This document shows positions 51,578 to 61,056 of a DNA stretch of 64,000 nt, in pieces. The DNA comes from Dichloromethanomonas sp964477085. GTDB lineage: Bacteria; Bacillota; Desulfitobacteriia; Desulfitobacteriales; Syntrophobotulaceae. The position numbers and the translations under genes were made by a program. How positions within the stretch are numbered: position 1 is the first letter of the stretch; the number at the start of each line of letters is the position of its first letter. A model generated the notes under the pieces. It ran no database searches and was not told the DNA's origin. It worked only from the letters and a program-made list of their open reading frames with translations. The stretch lies in assembly GCA_964477085.1 (NCBI GenBank), contig CAYZDF010000004.1, positions 18,496 through 82,495 of the forward strand, in the 5' to 3' direction.

Positions 51578-52021
51578 ATGCTAAAGTATCCAGAACCGAC
51601 AGTCGGTGCGGTAATTTTCAATCCTGAGGATAAAATCCTTCTGTGTCAATCACATAAATGGGATAATCAATATGTGATTCCTGGCGGGCATATCGAGTTA
51701 GGTGAGCCTATGGAAGAAGCCTTAAAGAGGGAGATATGGGAAGAAACAGGTCTGGAAATATATGATATTCAGCTTATTAGCTTGAAGGAGAGCATCTTTA
51801 GCGACAAATTTTATAAAAAGAAACACTTTATCTTCATTGATTTTATGTGCAAAACTGACTCCAGTAAGGTTACTTTGGACAATGAAGCTGAAGATTACAA
51901 GTGGGTGGCTCTAGAGGATATTGATGATCTCCCTTTAGGAGGCTTTACCAAAGATCTGTTACTGGAAATTCGGAATAAGGATAAGTCACATTGGAAAGCA
52001 GAAATCTTTTATAAGTACTGA
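51578..52021 (+). CDS. Nudix hydrolase
   Basis: 147 residues. The Nudix box GGHIELGEPMEEALKREIWEETGLE (reported as GGHIELGEP and REIWEETG) is complete, with all catalytic glutamates. The N-terminus TVGAVIFNPEDKILLCQ is usual for MutT-like enzymes. It splits a nucleoside diphosphate linked to another moiety; the substrate is not predictable. The start ATG at 51578 follows GATAGGGG. Confidence 0.9.
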   Translation: MLKYPEPTVGAVIFNPEDKILLCQSHKWDNQYVIPGGHIELGEPMEEALKREIWEETGLEIYDIQLISLKESIFSDKFYKKKHFIFIDFMCKTDSSKVTLDNEAEDYKWVALEDIDDLPLGGFTKDLLLEIRNKDKSHWKAEIFYKY

Positions 52022-52173
52022 GAACTAAAAGAAATATTTAATCTCAAGCCCAGATTCAGGTGAAGGTTATGTAGAAGTCCTATAATTTTGAAATTCAATT
52101 CATTGTTTTTGAATATTTATCAAGCGTGTGTAGATACTATATATTGAATTATTATTCAAAGGAGGTTTTTATT

Positions 52174-52344
52174 TTGAAAGCGAAACAATTCGTTGACCAG
52201 AGTATGTCATCCATGCAGAATACTATTAGCACATTGCAGCAAGCTTTCAATTCTGCAGAACAACCAGATAACAAAAACAAGATCCAACAAGCTATAAACT
52301 CACTTAATTCTGCACAGCAGCAATTATCTGGTTTCCAAGATTAG
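52174..52344 (+). CDS. 56-residue Gln/Asn-rich helical protein
   Basis: TTG start at 52174 follows AAAGGAGG by 8 nt; the in-frame ATG at 52126 has no site. The peptide is polar and helical (VDQSMSSMQNTISTLQQAFN and INSLNSAQQQLSGFQD), with heptad-like spacing, which suggests a small coiled coil. No cysteine, no membrane segment. It has a strong terminator. The family is unknown to me. Confidence 0.65.
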   Translation: MKAKQFVDQSMSSMQNTISTLQQAFNSAEQPDNKNKIQQAINSLNSAQQQLSGFQD

Positions 52345-52366
52345 TTTAATGATTCTCATTTAAAGC

Positions 52367-52405
52367 AAAACACTTTACTCAACCATCTGAGTAAAGTGTT
52401 TTGGT
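52367..52405. terminator. terminator after the small helical protein gene
   Basis: A perfect 15-bp stem AAAACACTTTACTCA (52367-52381) / TGAGTAAAGTGTTTT (52388-52402) with a 6-nt loop. T-rich on both sides, so it may also end azlD on the minus strand. Confidence 0.85.
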
Positions 52406-52462
52406 TTGCTCCAATAGTTATAAAAAGTATTCTTATTAAAACTAAATAAATAACTTACCAGA

Positions 52463-52774
52463 TTAAACGATAACCTCACAAATAAAAACTGAAAGACACG
52501 CCAGTATTGAAACCTTAAACAGACTATTTCCGCGATATGCAAGGACTAGTGCGGTAATAAATCCGGCCAAGGCAGACCATATACTGGCAGTCGCACCTAA
52601 TATCGAAGGAAATGTCATAACCGCCAATGTTACATAAGGTACATAGTATAGAAACGATTTGACATAAATGTTCTTGATCTCCTTACGCATAAGGATCAAA
52701 GGGATTAATCTAATTAAATAGGTAACTCCTGCCATCACTAAAATATAGAGATATATATTACCGTTCATTCGCAT
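52463..52774 (-). CDS. azlD: AzlD family branched-chain amino acid exporter subunit
   Basis: 103 residues with about four membrane helices. TYLIRLIPLILMRKE and YVPYVTLAVMTFPSIL are typical of AzlD. It forms the small subunit of AzlCD, which exports branched-chain amino acids or their analogues. It overlaps azlC by 17 bp. Confidence 0.88.
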   Translation of the reverse strand: MRMNGNIYLYILVMAGVTYLIRLIPLILMRKEIKNIYVKSFLYYVPYVTLAVMTFPSILGATASIWSALAGFITALVLAYRGNSLFKVSILACLSVFICEVIV

Positions 52775-53474
52775 CCCCCCTCACTGGAAACAAGAATGCT
52801 GCAATTCCCGCTATTAATACTGTTAAAATAATAATTTTAAATCCTTGGGAGATGTGGCTAAGAATTGAAATTTTAGTAAATAAGAAACTCAGTGTCATCG
52901 ATAAGAGAATAATTCCTGCCAATAGCTTATTTCCCTTTGCCGGCGGAACAATAACTGCGATAAACATGCCATATAGGGCAATACTTAACGCACTGATGAC
53001 TCTTCCAGGTAAAATACCCCCTGAAACAACACCGCAAAATGTACCCAGTACCCAGCCTGGTATACTAATGCTCATCAAACCGTAATTGTAGAAGGGATTA
53101 AGCTTACCTTCTCGGCAAACGGATACCCCGAATATTTCATCCGTAATACCAAAGGCAACCAAAAACCGATGCGGAAAAAATAACCCCGTATCAAACTTTT
53201 GCGATAGTGAAGATGACATCAGACAGTATCTTAGATTGATTATCAATTGGGTTAAGGCCATTTCAATATAAGTTGCCGAAGTTCCGATTACAGCAAGTGC
53301 TCCGAATTGTCCGGCTGATGTAAGGTTTGTGGCAGACATAAAGACAGCTTGGAAAGGGGTGATACCTGCGTTCTTTGCCATAATGCCAAAGGTAAAGGAA
53401 ACAGCGAAATAGCCGAGAGCAATAGGAATACCATCTTTAACACCTTTTCTCCAGGGAGTCATATAGCTACTCAT
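52758..53474 (-). CDS. azlC: AzlC family branched-chain amino acid exporter subunit
   Basis: 238 residues from ATG 53472-53474, preceded by GAGGTAAG; the open frame continues upstream to 53639 but would give an overlong, untypical N-terminus. Multi-spanning; DGIPIALGYFAVSFTFG, NLTSAGQFGA and YCLMSSSLSQ followed by FGITDEIFGV mark AzlC. It is the large subunit of the AzlCD exporter. No regulator is adjacent. Confidence 0.9.
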   Translation of the reverse strand: MSSYMTPWRKGVKDGIPIALGYFAVSFTFGIMAKNAGITPFQAVFMSATNLTSAGQFGALAVIGTSATYIEMALTQLIINLRYCLMSSSLSQKFDTGLFFPHRFLVAFGITDEIFGVSVCREGKLNPFYNYGLMSISIPGWVLGTFCGVVSGGILPGRVISALSIALYGMFIAVIVPPAKGNKLLAGIILLSMTLSFLFTKISILSHISQGFKIIILTVLIAGIAAFLFPVRGDANER

Positions 53475-53711
53475 TGAACTTACCTCTAAGGAATAATCTT
53501 TTTTATTATTCATCATACCCTTACACTTGACATAAGTAAAAGGAATTTTCTTAATAGTTATATTAGGTTTTATAGACTTCATTGTAGAACGGTATGGAAC
53601 AACCTCCAATAAGAATACTACTACAACCGTTACGGCCATTGAGGAAATGGTTTAAAAAACATGGATGCAATCTTCATTATAATAAAGTGTTTAACGCTTG
53701 ATAATAAAGGA

Positions 53712-53746
53712 AAAATGACATGCGCAAATTCGCATGTCATTTTAAT
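53712..53746. terminator. strong hairpin upstream of azlC
   Basis: AAAATGACATGCG (53712-53724) / CGCATGTCATTTT (53731-53743) with a 6-nt loop; T-tract on both sides. It separates azlC from the degraded gene at 53795. Confidence 0.75.
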
Positions 53747-53794
53747 ATTCTGGGTTTGCACTTAATACGGAACTTTTAGGCTATCCCGAAGTTT

Positions 53795-54025
53795 TTATCG
53801 CCCCTTGTGTTTTTCCTTGGCTTTTTGGGTAGCAATTTCGCGTTTCCTTCTGGCGATTTCCTCTCTCTGTAATTTGGACAGGGTTTGCTTTTCTTTTTTA
53901 CGACTTTCATAATCAGTCTGAATCGCTTGTTGGGATAAAGTCGTAATTCGTTTTTGCTGCAATTCCCTGGCAACTTGTTTTGCTAGGCGTTTTGGATTGA
54001 TATGGCAAAAGGGACATCTGAAGGG
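53795..54025 (-). pseudogene. zinc-ribbon-like open frame without a start codon
   Basis: The frame reads about 77 codons to a TAA at 53795-53797. It begins with CPFC and HINPKRLAKQVAREL, then becomes a long charged helix (KKEKQTLSKLQREEIARRKR and ATQKAKEKHKGR). A stop lies four codons before CPFC and no ATG, GTG or TTG is in position. No ribosome binding site is seen. It looks like a gene that has lost its 5' end, or one with an unusual start. A different frame over the same region (53776-53973) gives only a basic, unconvincing peptide. Confidence 0.35.
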
Positions 54026-54153
54026 TAACTATTTACTATTATTATTCCAAAGCCAAACAATCGGACATACATCATTCTACTCAGCCATAATATGTCACTG
54101 GGAAGATAGAAAAAAAGGATAAGGTAAATATTTATAGAATTTTCCAAAACACC

Positions 54154-54178
54154 GTAACTTTTAGTAAGCTTTCCCGTT
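54154..54178 (+). promoter_or_regulatory. ECF-type promoter of the sigma-macroglobulin operon
   Basis: GTAAC (54154-54158) and CGTT (54175-54178) are separated by 16 bp, the spacing of SigW-like ECF promoters (TGAAAC-N16-CGTA). It lies 39 bp before the sigma gene and suggests autoregulation. Confidence 0.5.
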
Positions 54179-54217
54179 TATAAAGAGTGAATGGTATAGA
54201 TGGAGGAGGTGGCTGCT

Positions 54218-54769
54218 GTGAATTCCAGCATCTTAGCCACAGAGGAGAAAGACCTGATTGAGCGGGTCAAAAGCAACAAGGATGCTTTTTTGGAAATCTA
54301 CGATGCTCATTTTCAAAGGATCTACAACTACGCGTATTACAGGACGATGAATCACGATGATGCCGAAGAGATTACATCCCAGACCTTCCTTGCTGCCTTG
54401 GAGAAAATACAATCATTTGAATACCGTAACATCCCGGTTGCGGTCTGGCTGTATCGGATAGCTTCCAATGCCTTAGCCGATCTTTATCGCAAGAAAGGAA
54501 GAATTGCGGAATTAGGCGATGATTACACGTGGGTGGATAACGATAGCGGGCCGGAACACGTAGTTCTGGGATGGTCGGAGAAGGAACAATTAATGGAGCA
54601 ACTGAATCATCTGCCCCCTTTGCAACAACAAGCTTTGACTCTCCGCTATATCCAAAATCTTTCTTATAAAGAAATTGCTCAGGTCATGGATAAGACGGAA
54701 GGCGCTGTCAAGCAGCTTCTTCATCGCGGGCTGACCTGTTTGCGTGAAAGGATGGTGCGCTATGCCTAA
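54218..54769 (+). CDS. ECF sigma factor (second module)
   Basis: 183 residues from GTG 54218, 8 nt after GGAGGAGG; an ATG at 54200 in the same frame overlaps that site. Sigma-2 (HDDAEEITSQTFLAALEKI, VWLYRIASNALAD) and sigma-4 (LTLRYIQNLSYKEIAQVM, TEGAVKQLLHRGL) are complete. The linker is short, as in group 4 factors. Its stop codon overlaps the start of the next gene (ATGCCTAA), so the two are translationally coupled. No separate anti-sigma gene exists here. Confidence 0.93.
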   Translation: MNSSILATEEKDLIERVKSNKDAFLEIYDAHFQRIYNYAYYRTMNHDDAEEITSQTFLAALEKIQSFEYRNIPVAVWLYRIASNALADLYRKKGRIAELGDDYTWVDNDSGPEHVVLGWSEKEQLMEQLNHLPPLQQQALTLRYIQNLSYKEIAQVMDKTEGAVKQLLHRGLTCLRERMVRYA

Positions 54770-57700
54770 AGAGCCTTTTGATTATGAAATTGAATTGGAA
54801 GAATTGGAGAGAGAGATGGCTGATCAATTTGAAAAGCTGGATACTGCTCCCATGCGGGCAGAGTTTCGGGACGAGCTGCGCCAAAAACTTATGGATAAAC
54901 TGGAACAATCTCAAGAAGAACAACCTGAAACAGATCCTGCGGTTAAAAGAGATTCTACCGTTAATAGACAAAAGTCTGGGGATAGATTTCGTGGCTTTCT
55001 ATCTTCATTAAAAAGTCCGTTTAAATCCCTCAATAGCAGAGGAGAGGAAACTTTCCGCAACTGGAAAACGGTTACCAGCTTCGTGCTGGTTCTGGTCATG
55101 ATCACCACTCTCTTTTGGGGGATGGGCGGAACGGGACTGTTCATTCAAACAGTCCAGGCCTCGGAGGTTAGTATTAAGGCTCTGAAGGCCGATCAGCTCG
55201 GAGTCGATTTGACTACAGCGTTTCTGTTGACCAGTAAAGAGCCACTGAATGAGAAAACAGTGGAAGAGGCTTTAAAAACCCAGCCGCAGTTCACTTATAC
55301 CTTAGATAAACAGGCTGGAGGCCGGGAGTTTAAGATCATACCTCAGGAACCTTTAAATCCTAATACCATTTATACGTTGTCATTTGATCAGACCGGAATA
55401 GGCAATGACAGTTTTAGTTGGGCCTTCCAGACCAAAGCTCAATTCAGGGTGATTCGTTCCTTGCCCGGGGATAAAAGTACGCACGTTCCTGTGGATACGG
55501 GTATCGAAATCTCATTTTCGCATGAAAACGTGGACGTGAGTAAAATCAAAGCGTGCTTCAGCATTTCCCCCACTGTCCAAGGAACATTTGAACAACACAA
55601 AAAAACAGTGGTGTTCGTACCTAAGGACTTAAAACCCTCTACCTTGTACACTGTCACTTTAAAGAAGGGTTTATCCCTCTCGGGAACCACAGAAACCCTC
55701 CAAGAAGACTATATCTTCCGTTTTGAAACCGGTCCTTTGAATCAGAATCAGCCTGTGTTCGATTTCGGGATGGAGACTGCGCTGACAGAATTCAGTACGA
55801 AGGATCAGCCGTTTTTCCCCGTTTACTTTTTTAATTACCAGCAGGCCAGCAGTGCTATTCCTCCACTGCATATCGATCTGTACCGCTACCCTGACCATCG
55901 GGAATTCCAGGCATCTCTAACCAAAAGGGATAAAATTCCCCGCTGGTCTTACCTCTCCTGGAATAACTACAGAGAAAAATTCAATTCGCAATATAAAGTC
56001 GCTGAATTTGATACTCAATTCTTTGCTGTGGATCAATATACTCACTATATTATTCTCCCTCAAGGACTTGATGCCGGTTACTATGCCGCTGAGTTCAAGG
56101 CAGGAGATGTGGTTAAACAAGCTTGGTTCCAGGTGAGTGATCTCGCTGTTTACCTGGCGCAGGGGGAAGATAGCAGTTTATTCTGGATTAATGACCTGGA
56201 AACGAAGGCTCCTGCATCAGAAGTTCAGTTAAGTCTAGCCAGTAAGAATTTTACCGCTAAAGCAGATGAGTCCGGAGCAATTCTGGTCAAAGAGAAGTTG
56301 ATGGGAACTGAGCGTGATTACGCCCTGGTTAAAAGTGGTAATAAGGAAGCCCTCGTCCCGCTTGAACCGAAGGAAGACTGGTATTCCAGGAGCAGTGGAG
56401 ATGCCGCTGATTACTGGAAATATCTCTATCTGGATCGGGAACTTTACCAGCCCGGTGACAAGGTTAATTTCTGGGGAGTTATCGTTCCGAGGGGAAAAGA
56501 AACCAATAGCCCTAAGGAGATCACGCTTGAGCTTTGGAGCAGTGAAGGGCCGTATTATGAAGGAGCAGAAACCAGCCCTATCGTCAGTAAGAAGATTAAT
56601 GTCAATCACTCGGTTTATACCGGTGAGATAGAATTACCCCCACTTCGAACTGGCTACTACTATTTCCAGGTCAAAGTTGGAGATATAGTTCTGATGTCCA
56701 GAGGGTTATCCGTGGAGACTTATCAGAAGCCTTCCTATAAATTGAGTCTGACTCAGGATAAGAAAGCCATATTTGCCGGTGATCATGTAAATTTTAATAT
56801 TAAAGCTTCCTTCTTTGAAGGAACACCTGTCCCTGGCTTAAAACTCAATTATTTCGTTGAAGGAGACCAGGACCAGCTCACGACGAACAGCAAAGGTGAA
56901 GCTGCGATTTCCTATCGCGGAACTTCCCGTAATGAAGAGCAAATTCCGTACAGCTATGTGAATCTGGGGGTCAATGCCACCCTTCCGGAAGCAGGGGAGA
57001 TTCATACTTCAGGTGAGTTCTACGTTTTCAGAAGTAAAGTGTATTTGACAGGAGAAGCCAAACGCCAGCTGGGCGGGAGCTTTACCCTGACTACCAAGCT
57101 GTCCAGGGTGGATCTGACAGATATCAATAACGGACAGTATATGGCTGAAGAACACTTCCTCAAAGAACCTGTGGCCAACAGACCTATTAAAGCCAGCATC
57201 TACCAGGAAGTATGGACACCGGAAGAAATCGGCCAGCGTTACGACTATATCAATAAAAAGGTGGAGAAGGTTTATTCCTACAGTTATTCCACCAAACACC
57301 TCAGTGACTTCGAACTCGTCAGTGACGAGAAGGGGTTAGCAGAGTATACAGGTAAGCTCAACCCCGAAAACTCCTATTATATTGATCTGAAAGCAGTAGA
57401 TGAAGAGGGGCGCACCTTTACACGCCGGATTCATGTGGGTGGCAGCGGCGGTACCAGACCTGATTATCAATACTACTTCCTGCAGGGAGCGCCTGGTGTA
57501 AGTGGATACAGAACAGGAGAAGAAGCCCAAGTCACATTCATGAAAAATGATAAGGAAGTTATACCTTCTTCCCAGAGTATCCTCTTTTATCGCGGGCAGA
57601 GATTGATTGATGATTATCAGGTTAGTGATAGTCCCAAATACGTGTTTACGTTTAACAAAGAGCATATTCCGAATGTGAATGTTTATGGCGTATACTTTGA

Positions 57701-59909
57701 TGGATATGCCTATCATGAAGCTCCCGGCCTGTCTGTACCTTTTGCCCGGGAAACCAAAGCACTTAAAGTTAAAGTCACGACGGATCAAGCTGAATATCGA
57801 CCGGGAGATCAAGTGAAACTTAAGGTACAGGTTAAGGATAGCAACGATAAGCCTGTTAAGGATGCTCAGGTTAATCTAAATCTTGTAGATGAAGCCCTAT
57901 TCAGCCTGCGTGAACAGAACGTCAACTTTATCAATAGCCTTTACGGTGATTATTTAAATCTCTTCCAACTGACACGGAAATCCCACAATCATCCTGACTT
58001 CAGAGGAGGCGCCGAACAAGGAGGAGAAGGGCCTTCGGATCGTAAAGATTTCCGGGATACGGTACTGTTTACCACCATCCAAACCGATGGTCAGGGTCAG
58101 GCCGAGGTAAGCTTTGAATTGCCGGACAATCTGACCTCCTGGAGAGTCACTTACCACGCTTTCACCGAGGATCTCCAGGCTGGTAGCGGTACGGAGCAAA
58201 TCCCTGTTAAGTTACCGTTCTTTGTGGAGATGACGTTGAATAAAGCCTATCTTGAAGGAGATTCTCCGATAGTCACCCTTCGCTCTTACGGGGAAAAACT
58301 CTCGGATAAAGCACCTGTGTCCTACACTATGAAGCTCACTTCGCCCAATGGAGAAGAAAAAACCTTCACAGCCACGGGTATATCATTTACCTCTGCCGAT
58401 TGTCAGCTGCCTGTTCTTGAAGCCGGAAAATACAGCATCAATGTTCTAGCAGCGGGCAGCGGCTTGCAGGACAGCTTAACCCGAGATTTCATGGTGGTCG
58501 ATTCTTTCCAGGAGCGGACTGTTACCGAACATGCCCTGTTAACCGAGGGAATGGAGATCAAGGGTTCAGCAGAAGGGCCAACGACTGTGATCCTGAGCGA
58601 CTACGAGAAAGGACAGTATCTGAGAGGTTTATTCCAATTAGCCTGGAGTAATGGCAGCAGGTTAGAACAAAAGCTCGCCGCCAGTGAAGCCAGAAAGCTG
58701 CTTAAACAGTATTTTCCGGAAGAAACAGCTTATTGGTCGGAGGGAGAAGATGATAAAGCTCTCCTCACCTACCAAAGGCCAGACGGAGGAATCAGCATTC
58801 TGCCTTATGCCGAGAGTGAATTAAAGCTTTCTGCAGTCGTAGCTTCAAGCACTTCAGGCGTATTTGACCATAAGGCCTTAGCCGGTTATTTCTATCGTGT
58901 ACTGGAAGGTAAGACAAGTGAAGATGACCGGAGTCTGGCATTACTAGGATTAGCGGCTCTTAGAGAACCGGTTCTTCTGCAGATCAGCGACTATCTGGCT
59001 GAGCCAAAATTGGAGCCCGGAGTGAAGATCAGTCTTGCACTTGCCTTGCTTGAGATCGGGGATGGGACTTACGCCAAGAAGGTGTTCCGGGAGCTTACGA
59101 ATTCCTATGCCCAGGATCTTGGTGCGACTGCAAGAATCCAAGTCGGAGCAGATCAGGATGATATGATTGAGGCTACCACTCAGATGGCCATACTCGCAGC
59201 CCGTTTGGATCAACCTGAAAAATATAAACTCTATCAATACCTTCTGGATAATACGGGTGTGGATATCCTTAATACGGTTGAACAGATTCAGATCCTTAAA
59301 TATAATCTTAAGTTAATGAAAACAGAGCCTGTTAGCTTTACCTATGAACTTAACGGTGAAAAGAAGATCCAAACCTTAAAAGACACCAAGATTTTAAAAT
59401 TGACCATACTGCCAAAAGACTTGAAAAATCTTAAATTCAGTCAAATCCAAGGTAAAGTAGGGGTAATGACCCAATACAATCTGCCGATCAACACGGGCGA
59501 AAAAGGGATCAGCGAAGACCTGGCGGTTAGCCGGACTTACAGTGTCAACAGCAGTAAAACTAAAAGCTTTAAGCGAACCGACCTCGTTAAGGTGACCATC
59601 GCTTATCAGATTGGGGATAAGGCTCCGGACGGATTATATGAAATCGTGGATGTCCTGCCAGCAGGGCTTGTACCTGTCACAAAACCGTATAACTACTTTG
59701 AAAGCCGGATAAGCACGGATTGGAACTATCCCAGTGAAGTCAACGGTCAAAAAGTCGTGTTCCTTGTGGGCAAAGGACAGCATCAGATCACGTATTATGC
59801 CCGGATGATCTCCCCTGGTGAGTACGGTGCTGAACCGACGGTTTTAAACAATATCAAAAACAATGTAATCTATACGAGCGGAAATGAAGATAGGATTTTC
59901 ATTAAATGA
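54762..59909 (+). CDS. membrane-anchored alpha-2-macroglobulin-like protein with anti-sigma-like tail
   Basis: 1715 residues from ATG 54762. Residues 1-100 are cytoplasmic, acidic then basic, and helical (IELEELEREMADQFEKL). A membrane helix lies at about 103-125. Outside are two Big_5-like domains (about 136-322), then MG-type domains (PGDKVNFWGVIVPRGK near 555; YRPGDQVKLKVQV near 1006) and the A2M domain (about 1096-1150, DNLTSWRVTYHAF). The helical domain follows (about 1290-1550). The expected thioester CxEQ is replaced by GSRLEQ near residue 1297, so covalent trapping is lost. It lacks the lipobox of typical bacterial A2M. The gene overlaps both the sigma gene and the Memo-like gene. Confidence 0.85.
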   Translation: MPKEPFDYEIELEELEREMADQFEKLDTAPMRAEFRDELRQKLMDKLEQSQEEQPETDPAVKRDSTVNRQKSGDRFRGFLSSLKSPFKSLNSRGEETFRNWKTVTSFVLVLVMITTLFWGMGGTGLFIQTVQASEVSIKALKADQLGVDLTTAFLLTSKEPLNEKTVEEALKTQPQFTYTLDKQAGGREFKIIPQEPLNPNTIYTLSFDQTGIGNDSFSWAFQTKAQFRVIRSLPGDKSTHVPVDTGIEISFSHENVDVSKIKACFSISPTVQGTFEQHKKTVVFVPKDLKPSTLYTVTLKKGLSLSGTTETLQEDYIFRFETGPLNQNQPVFDFGMETALTEFSTKDQPFFPVYFFNYQQASSAIPPLHIDLYRYPDHREFQASLTKRDKIPRWSYLSWNNYREKFNSQYKVAEFDTQFFAVDQYTHYIILPQGLDAGYYAAEFKAGDVVKQAWFQVSDLAVYLAQGEDSSLFWINDLETKAPASEVQLSLASKNFTAKADESGAILVKEKLMGTERDYALVKSGNKEALVPLEPKEDWYSRSSGDAADYWKYLYLDRELYQPGDKVNFWGVIVPRGKETNSPKEITLELWSSEGPYYEGAETSPIVSKKINVNHSVYTGEIELPPLRTGYYYFQVKVGDIVLMSRGLSVETYQKPSYKLSLTQDKKAIFAGDHVNFNIKASFFEGTPVPGLKLNYFVEGDQDQLTTNSKGEAAISYRGTSRNEEQIPYSYVNLGVNATLPEAGEIHTSGEFYVFRSKVYLTGEAKRQLGGSFTLTTKLSRVDLTDINNGQYMAEEHFLKEPVANRPIKASIYQEVWTPEEIGQRYDYINKKVEKVYSYSYSTKHLSDFELVSDEKGLAEYTGKLNPENSYYIDLKAVDEEGRTFTRRIHVGGSGGTRPDYQYYFLQGAPGVSGYRTGEEAQVTFMKNDKEVIPSSQSILFYRGQRLIDDYQVSDSPKYVFTFNKEHIPNVNVYGVYFDGYAYHEAPGLSVPFARETKALKVKVTTDQAEYRPGDQVKLKVQVKDSNDKPVKDAQVNLNLVDEALFSLREQNVNFINSLYGDYLNLFQLTRKSHNHPDFRGGAEQGGEGPSDRKDFRDTVLFTTIQTDGQGQAEVSFELPDNLTSWRVTYHAFTEDLQAGSGTEQIPVKLPFFVEMTLNKAYLEGDSPIVTLRSYGEKLSDKAPVSYTMKLTSPNGEEKTFTATGISFTSADCQLPVLEAGKYSINVLAAGSGLQDSLTRDFMVVDSFQERTVTEHALLTEGMEIKGSAEGPTTVILSDYEKGQYLRGLFQLAWSNGSRLEQKLAASEARKLLKQYFPEETAYWSEGEDDKALLTYQRPDGGISILPYAESELKLSAVVASSTSGVFDHKALAGYFYRVLEGKTSEDDRSLALLGLAALREPVLLQISDYLAEPKLEPGVKISLALALLEIGDGTYAKKVFRELTNSYAQDLGATARIQVGADQDDMIEATTQMAILAARLDQPEKYKLYQYLLDNTGVDILNTVEQIQILKYNLKLMKTEPVSFTYELNGEKKIQTLKDTKILKLTILPKDLKNLKFSQIQGKVGVMTQYNLPINTGEKGISEDLAVSRTYSVNSSKTKSFKRTDLVKVTIAYQIGDKAPDGLYEIVDVLPAGLVPVTKPYNYFESRISTDWNYPSEVNGQKVVFLVGKGQHQITYYARMISPGEYGAEPTVLNNIKNNVIYTSGNEDRIFIK

Positions 59910-60829
59910 GGAAATTGATTAGTCATCATCTTGGTCTCTTCACCTGCCTGTTGATCTGCACCTTGTTTCTCGTTACCGGGTGCAGCCATTCAATCCCAGC
60001 TGGGGAAAAAAGCACTGATTATGAGCAAAGTAAAGAACGAGTGGAGGGTTCCTCCACTCACCCCAGCTTTGTCACCAGGCAGGAATTAAACGCTATTCTA
60101 GCCGAAAAAGGAGAAAAAACGGCCTTTGTCAACGGACGAGTGGTCAGTGCGGTTGTTCCCCACCACTTGGTCGCAGGGAGGTTGATTGCTGAAGTCTTGG
60201 CGCTTCTCTCCAGCCAGGCACCTACCCGCATCATTATCGTGGGGCCTAATCATCCCAATGCAGGAGCCAAAATCATCACCGGCTATTTCGGCTGGCAGAC
60301 TCCCGAGGGTACACTTGAAACAGATAAGAAGGTTGTTACCCAGCTCCTGGACAGCGGTCTGGCTGTTAAAGATGAAGAGGCACTCTCCAAGGAACATTCC
60401 ATTGGGGCTCTAGTTCCGCTGATCCGGCATTTTTTGCCGGAGGTTAGAATTGTACCTGTTGTTTTGCATCACGACGTAAGCCTGAAGGATGTGGATCAGC
60501 TCCTCCTGGGACTTGAACCATTTTTGGATCAGAATACAGTCCTCATTTCTTCTGTTGATTTCTCCCATTATCTCACCCGCAGTGAGGCTCAGGCTAAAGA
60601 CAGGGAAACTATGCGGTACATGAAAAATCATGATTATTCTACCCTTTTTTGTTTGGGTAATGATTACCTGGATTCTCCAGCTTCTCTGGCCGCAGCCTTC
60701 CGTCTCGCTGAAAAGAGAGGAATCGACGAATTCAGCCTTCTTGGTAATACTAATTCCGGAATCATTATGCAAAATGACTTTATCCAGACAACCAGCTATT
60801 TTACCTTGGTTTTTACTAATGAAAAGTAA
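59906..60829 (+). CDS. Memo family (AmmeMemoRadiSam B-like) lipoprotein
   Basis: 307 residues. A signal peptide with a lipobox (LVTGCSH, Cys26) predicts a lipoprotein on the outer face. The Memo fold follows, with VVPHHLVAGRLIAEVL, IIVGPNHPNAGA, and ISSVDFSHYLTRSEAQAKD, which carry the conserved metal-site histidines of the Memo/LigB-like family. The ATG overlaps the macroglobulin stop (ATGA). The usual partners (AMMECR1, radical SAM) are absent. The chemistry is unknown. Confidence 0.85.
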   Translation: MRKLISHHLGLFTCLLICTLFLVTGCSHSIPAGEKSTDYEQSKERVEGSSTHPSFVTRQELNAILAEKGEKTAFVNGRVVSAVVPHHLVAGRLIAEVLALLSSQAPTRIIIVGPNHPNAGAKIITGYFGWQTPEGTLETDKKVVTQLLDSGLAVKDEEALSKEHSIGALVPLIRHFLPEVRIVPVVLHHDVSLKDVDQLLLGLEPFLDQNTVLISSVDFSHYLTRSEAQAKDRETMRYMKNHDYSTLFCLGNDYLDSPASLAAAFRLAEKRGIDEFSLLGNTNSGIIMQNDFIQTTSYFTLVFTNEK

Positions 60830-61056
60830 GAATAATAGATTGGTTTCGTTAATGTATATACAATGAACCAGTTGCTTTGACCAATTTTATTTTGGCGGAT
60901 TGTTTACTGGTTATTCCAATGTCAGCATAAGTCTATACGTGATCTATATGGCTGGGGTACTTATTTAAGACTTATTTGATATAGATCTTTATTCCATGTA
61001 TGATATGCTTGTTGACAAGTAATTTAACAAATGGAAAACAAAGAAGCGGAGGAACT

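Noticed and set aside
53776..53973. 65-residue basic frame on the minus strand
   Set aside because: Its composition is that of a shifted frame of the CPFC-containing open frame at 53795, and it has no ribosome binding site.
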